DNA of 64,000 bases from Brachypodium distachyon (lineage: Eukaryota > Streptophyta > Magnoliopsida > Poales > Poaceae), in assembly GCF_000005505.3 (NCBI RefSeq), contig NC_016135.3:25080613-25144612 (forward strand). Direction: 5' to 3'. Shown here in pieces: positions 62,701 to 64,000 of this stretch (its first letter is position 1; each line of letters starts with the position of its first letter). The notes beneath the pieces were generated by a model. That model had not been told where the DNA came from, did no database searches, and saw only the letters and a program-made list of their open reading frames with translations. Both the position numbers and the translations under genes were made by a program.

Positions 62701-63958
62701 CACTTCCATGACAGTGTCTCTCAGTAGTGCAGCTAATGCTTGAACCAATGCTTTGCAAATACAGTCTACGTCCAATCTGGAACTCTATTGAACCAATGAA
62801 GCGGAAGCAATAACTACACACAGCACAGTCAATCTGCAACAGAACATATAAAGTGGATATGATACTTCAAGTAGGAACAGCTTGCATAAAAAATGGAGAA
62901 AAAACTAGCAAATTGAATCAATTTTAATAGCAGTCGCACCTTGTTAAGGCTGTGTTGTGCACCAACTAACATTTGGTCCTTCAGAATTACGTCCCCTTCA
63001 GCGAAATCCTTGCTTGCACAAATACCTGCAAGAAACCAGTTGGCTCAAATGGGCTTTTAACTCGCGCCGAATTTGGCACAAGCATCCCGTGTTTGCAGAA
63101 TTGCCAGTGCATAAGGTAGCAGCACCTTTCCCATGCTCGCTGTTGTAGTTCACTCTTATAGCATCGTGTTTCTTGGATTGTATGAGTTCATCATAGTATT
63201 TCTGGAAAGTGAAAACAAAGGTAGCGTAGTTATGCTGTGAAATGTGACCCACAAATCCTCAGCGATACTTTATCCAAGTGACGAGGACAGAGCAAAAACA
63301 TACAAAAATCCAGCCCTAAAAACTTAGAGTAAAATTTAATCCTCCAACTCTATAGGCCTCGATGACTAACCGGGCTCTAGCTGCAAAACGGCAAGAAAAG
63401 CAAAATATTGTTTCCTTTCTGTCATAACCTCAGCATTTCACTAAACTAAGTTCATTACACATACTAACTAAACTACTGGAATGATACAAACAAGCACCTT
63501 GGATCTTAAATTTGGACCTCAGTGAAGAAAATACTTCAATCCAATGGTTAATATTGCAAAATAATTAAGAACCACGCAATTTGCCTCCCTCATCTCTCTT
63601 CGGAAGGTAGCAGGAGCCAGCAGAGACGCCTCCCCCCATCTCACACGGCTAAAAATCCTTCCATTGCCACAGTTCTAGTAAGATTTTGGAGAAAACTAAA
63701 CCACAGATAGTCAAATACCACCCCTCCCATCATAATATCATTTTATCTTAGCTAAATCCAAGTCTTCACACCAAACAAGCAAATTGGGCGAGCCAACCAA
63801 GTACAATTAACAAATCCTCGAGCAGCCGGACTCACTAGACCAAGAAGAGGGAGAAGTACCTTGGCGGATTGGAGAGGCGGGGTAGCTAGGAGCTGAGCGA
63901 TCTCGGGGGCGAACTCCCTGTCCATGTCGCACGGACTGGCTCTGCTGCTCCGACCCAT
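59770..63958 (-). CDS. ATXR2: ATXR2-type SET-domain histone-lysine methyltransferase, 473 aa
   Basis: Fifteen exons sum to 1422 nt: 63958-63860, 63201-63126, 63025-62940, 62833-62529, 62263-62151, 61999-61968, 61574-61444, 61171-61084, 60848-60800, 60716-60662, 60556-60487, 60373-60304, 60192-60116, 60029-59973, 59883-59770. The first SET block HGKGICASKDFAEGDVILKD (about residues 56-75) is followed by a Cys-rich inserted zinc region (CAVCSYCFRF ... CRGCEEEHYCSQSCADSDW), helices, then the SET core SCMNHSCCPNAKA (about 400-412), ISYIDED and the post-SET-like CACLKC. The NHSC motif for cofactor binding and the catalytic Tyr of ISYID are present. The length matches what I recall for Arabidopsis ATXR2, a histone H3 methylase in nuclei linked to callus formation. 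An in-frame Met 11 codons later (MDREF) is an alternative start. Confidence 0.92.
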
Positions 63959-64000
63959 GCCGCCGGTGTGAGTTGGCGCTTGCTGCGGCTGATTGTGCCG
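63959..64000. other. Upstream edge of the window
   Basis: Leader of the ATXR2-like gene; the window ends here. Confidence 0.4.

Overview
This window comes from a plant nuclear genome, most likely a grass (Poaceae, possibly a Pooid such as Brachypodium, though I cannot fix the species). The evidence is GC-rich 5' exons ending in AT-rich 3' parts, many spliced genes of plant-only families (RIC, APO, class III peroxidase, PPR, ATXR2-type SET protein), Stowaway-like MITEs with CTCCCTCCGT-type ends, and copia- and gypsy-like LTRs. No bacterial or organellar features were seen. Exon boundaries were worked out by hand from splice consensus and reading-frame continuity; every multi-exon model given as intact closes to a multiple of three.

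Left third (1-31 kb), genes with few repeats: a VUP1-like acidic protein (+), a ROP-interactive CRIB protein RIC (-), an eIF1/SUI1 factor (-) with an in-frame coding-like extension that has no AUG, an LRR-XII/Xa21-type receptor kinase (-), an APO4-like organelle RNA-binding protein (-), a PLS-type PPR protein (+), a class III peroxidase (+), an NDR1/HIN1-like membrane protein (+), a double-BED hAT-derived protein that looks domesticated (-), and a broken mTERF copy (-). A polyubiquitin fragment at 17.4 kb abuts one arm of a 0.75-kb-spaced inverted repeat.

Middle (31-43 kb), transposon-rich: a copia-type solo LTR with perfect ACTAG target duplication, interrupted by an internally deleted LTR retroelement; a MULE-like element with long terminal inverted repeats around GC-rich filler; a Stowaway MITE; two unrelated LINE fragments (reverse-transcriptase zinc-binding end and RNase H end) in opposite orientation; then an intronless orphan gene of 185 codons.

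Right third (43-64 kb): a 20-exon chorein/UHRF1BP1-like bridge lipid-transfer protein (-, 1212 aa), a P/U-type cyclin (+), the peroxisome protein PEX22 (+, with a GC-AG intron), and a 15-exon ATXR2-type SET-domain protein (-, 473 aa). PEX22 and the ATXR2 gene converge tail to tail.

The genes do not form one pathway. Several are housekeeping or organelle-directed (SUI1, APO4, PPR, PEX22, BLTP3-like); others are signalling or defence (RIC, receptor kinase, NHL, peroxidase). The strongest unusual signal is the AUG-less N-terminal extension of the SUI1 gene.
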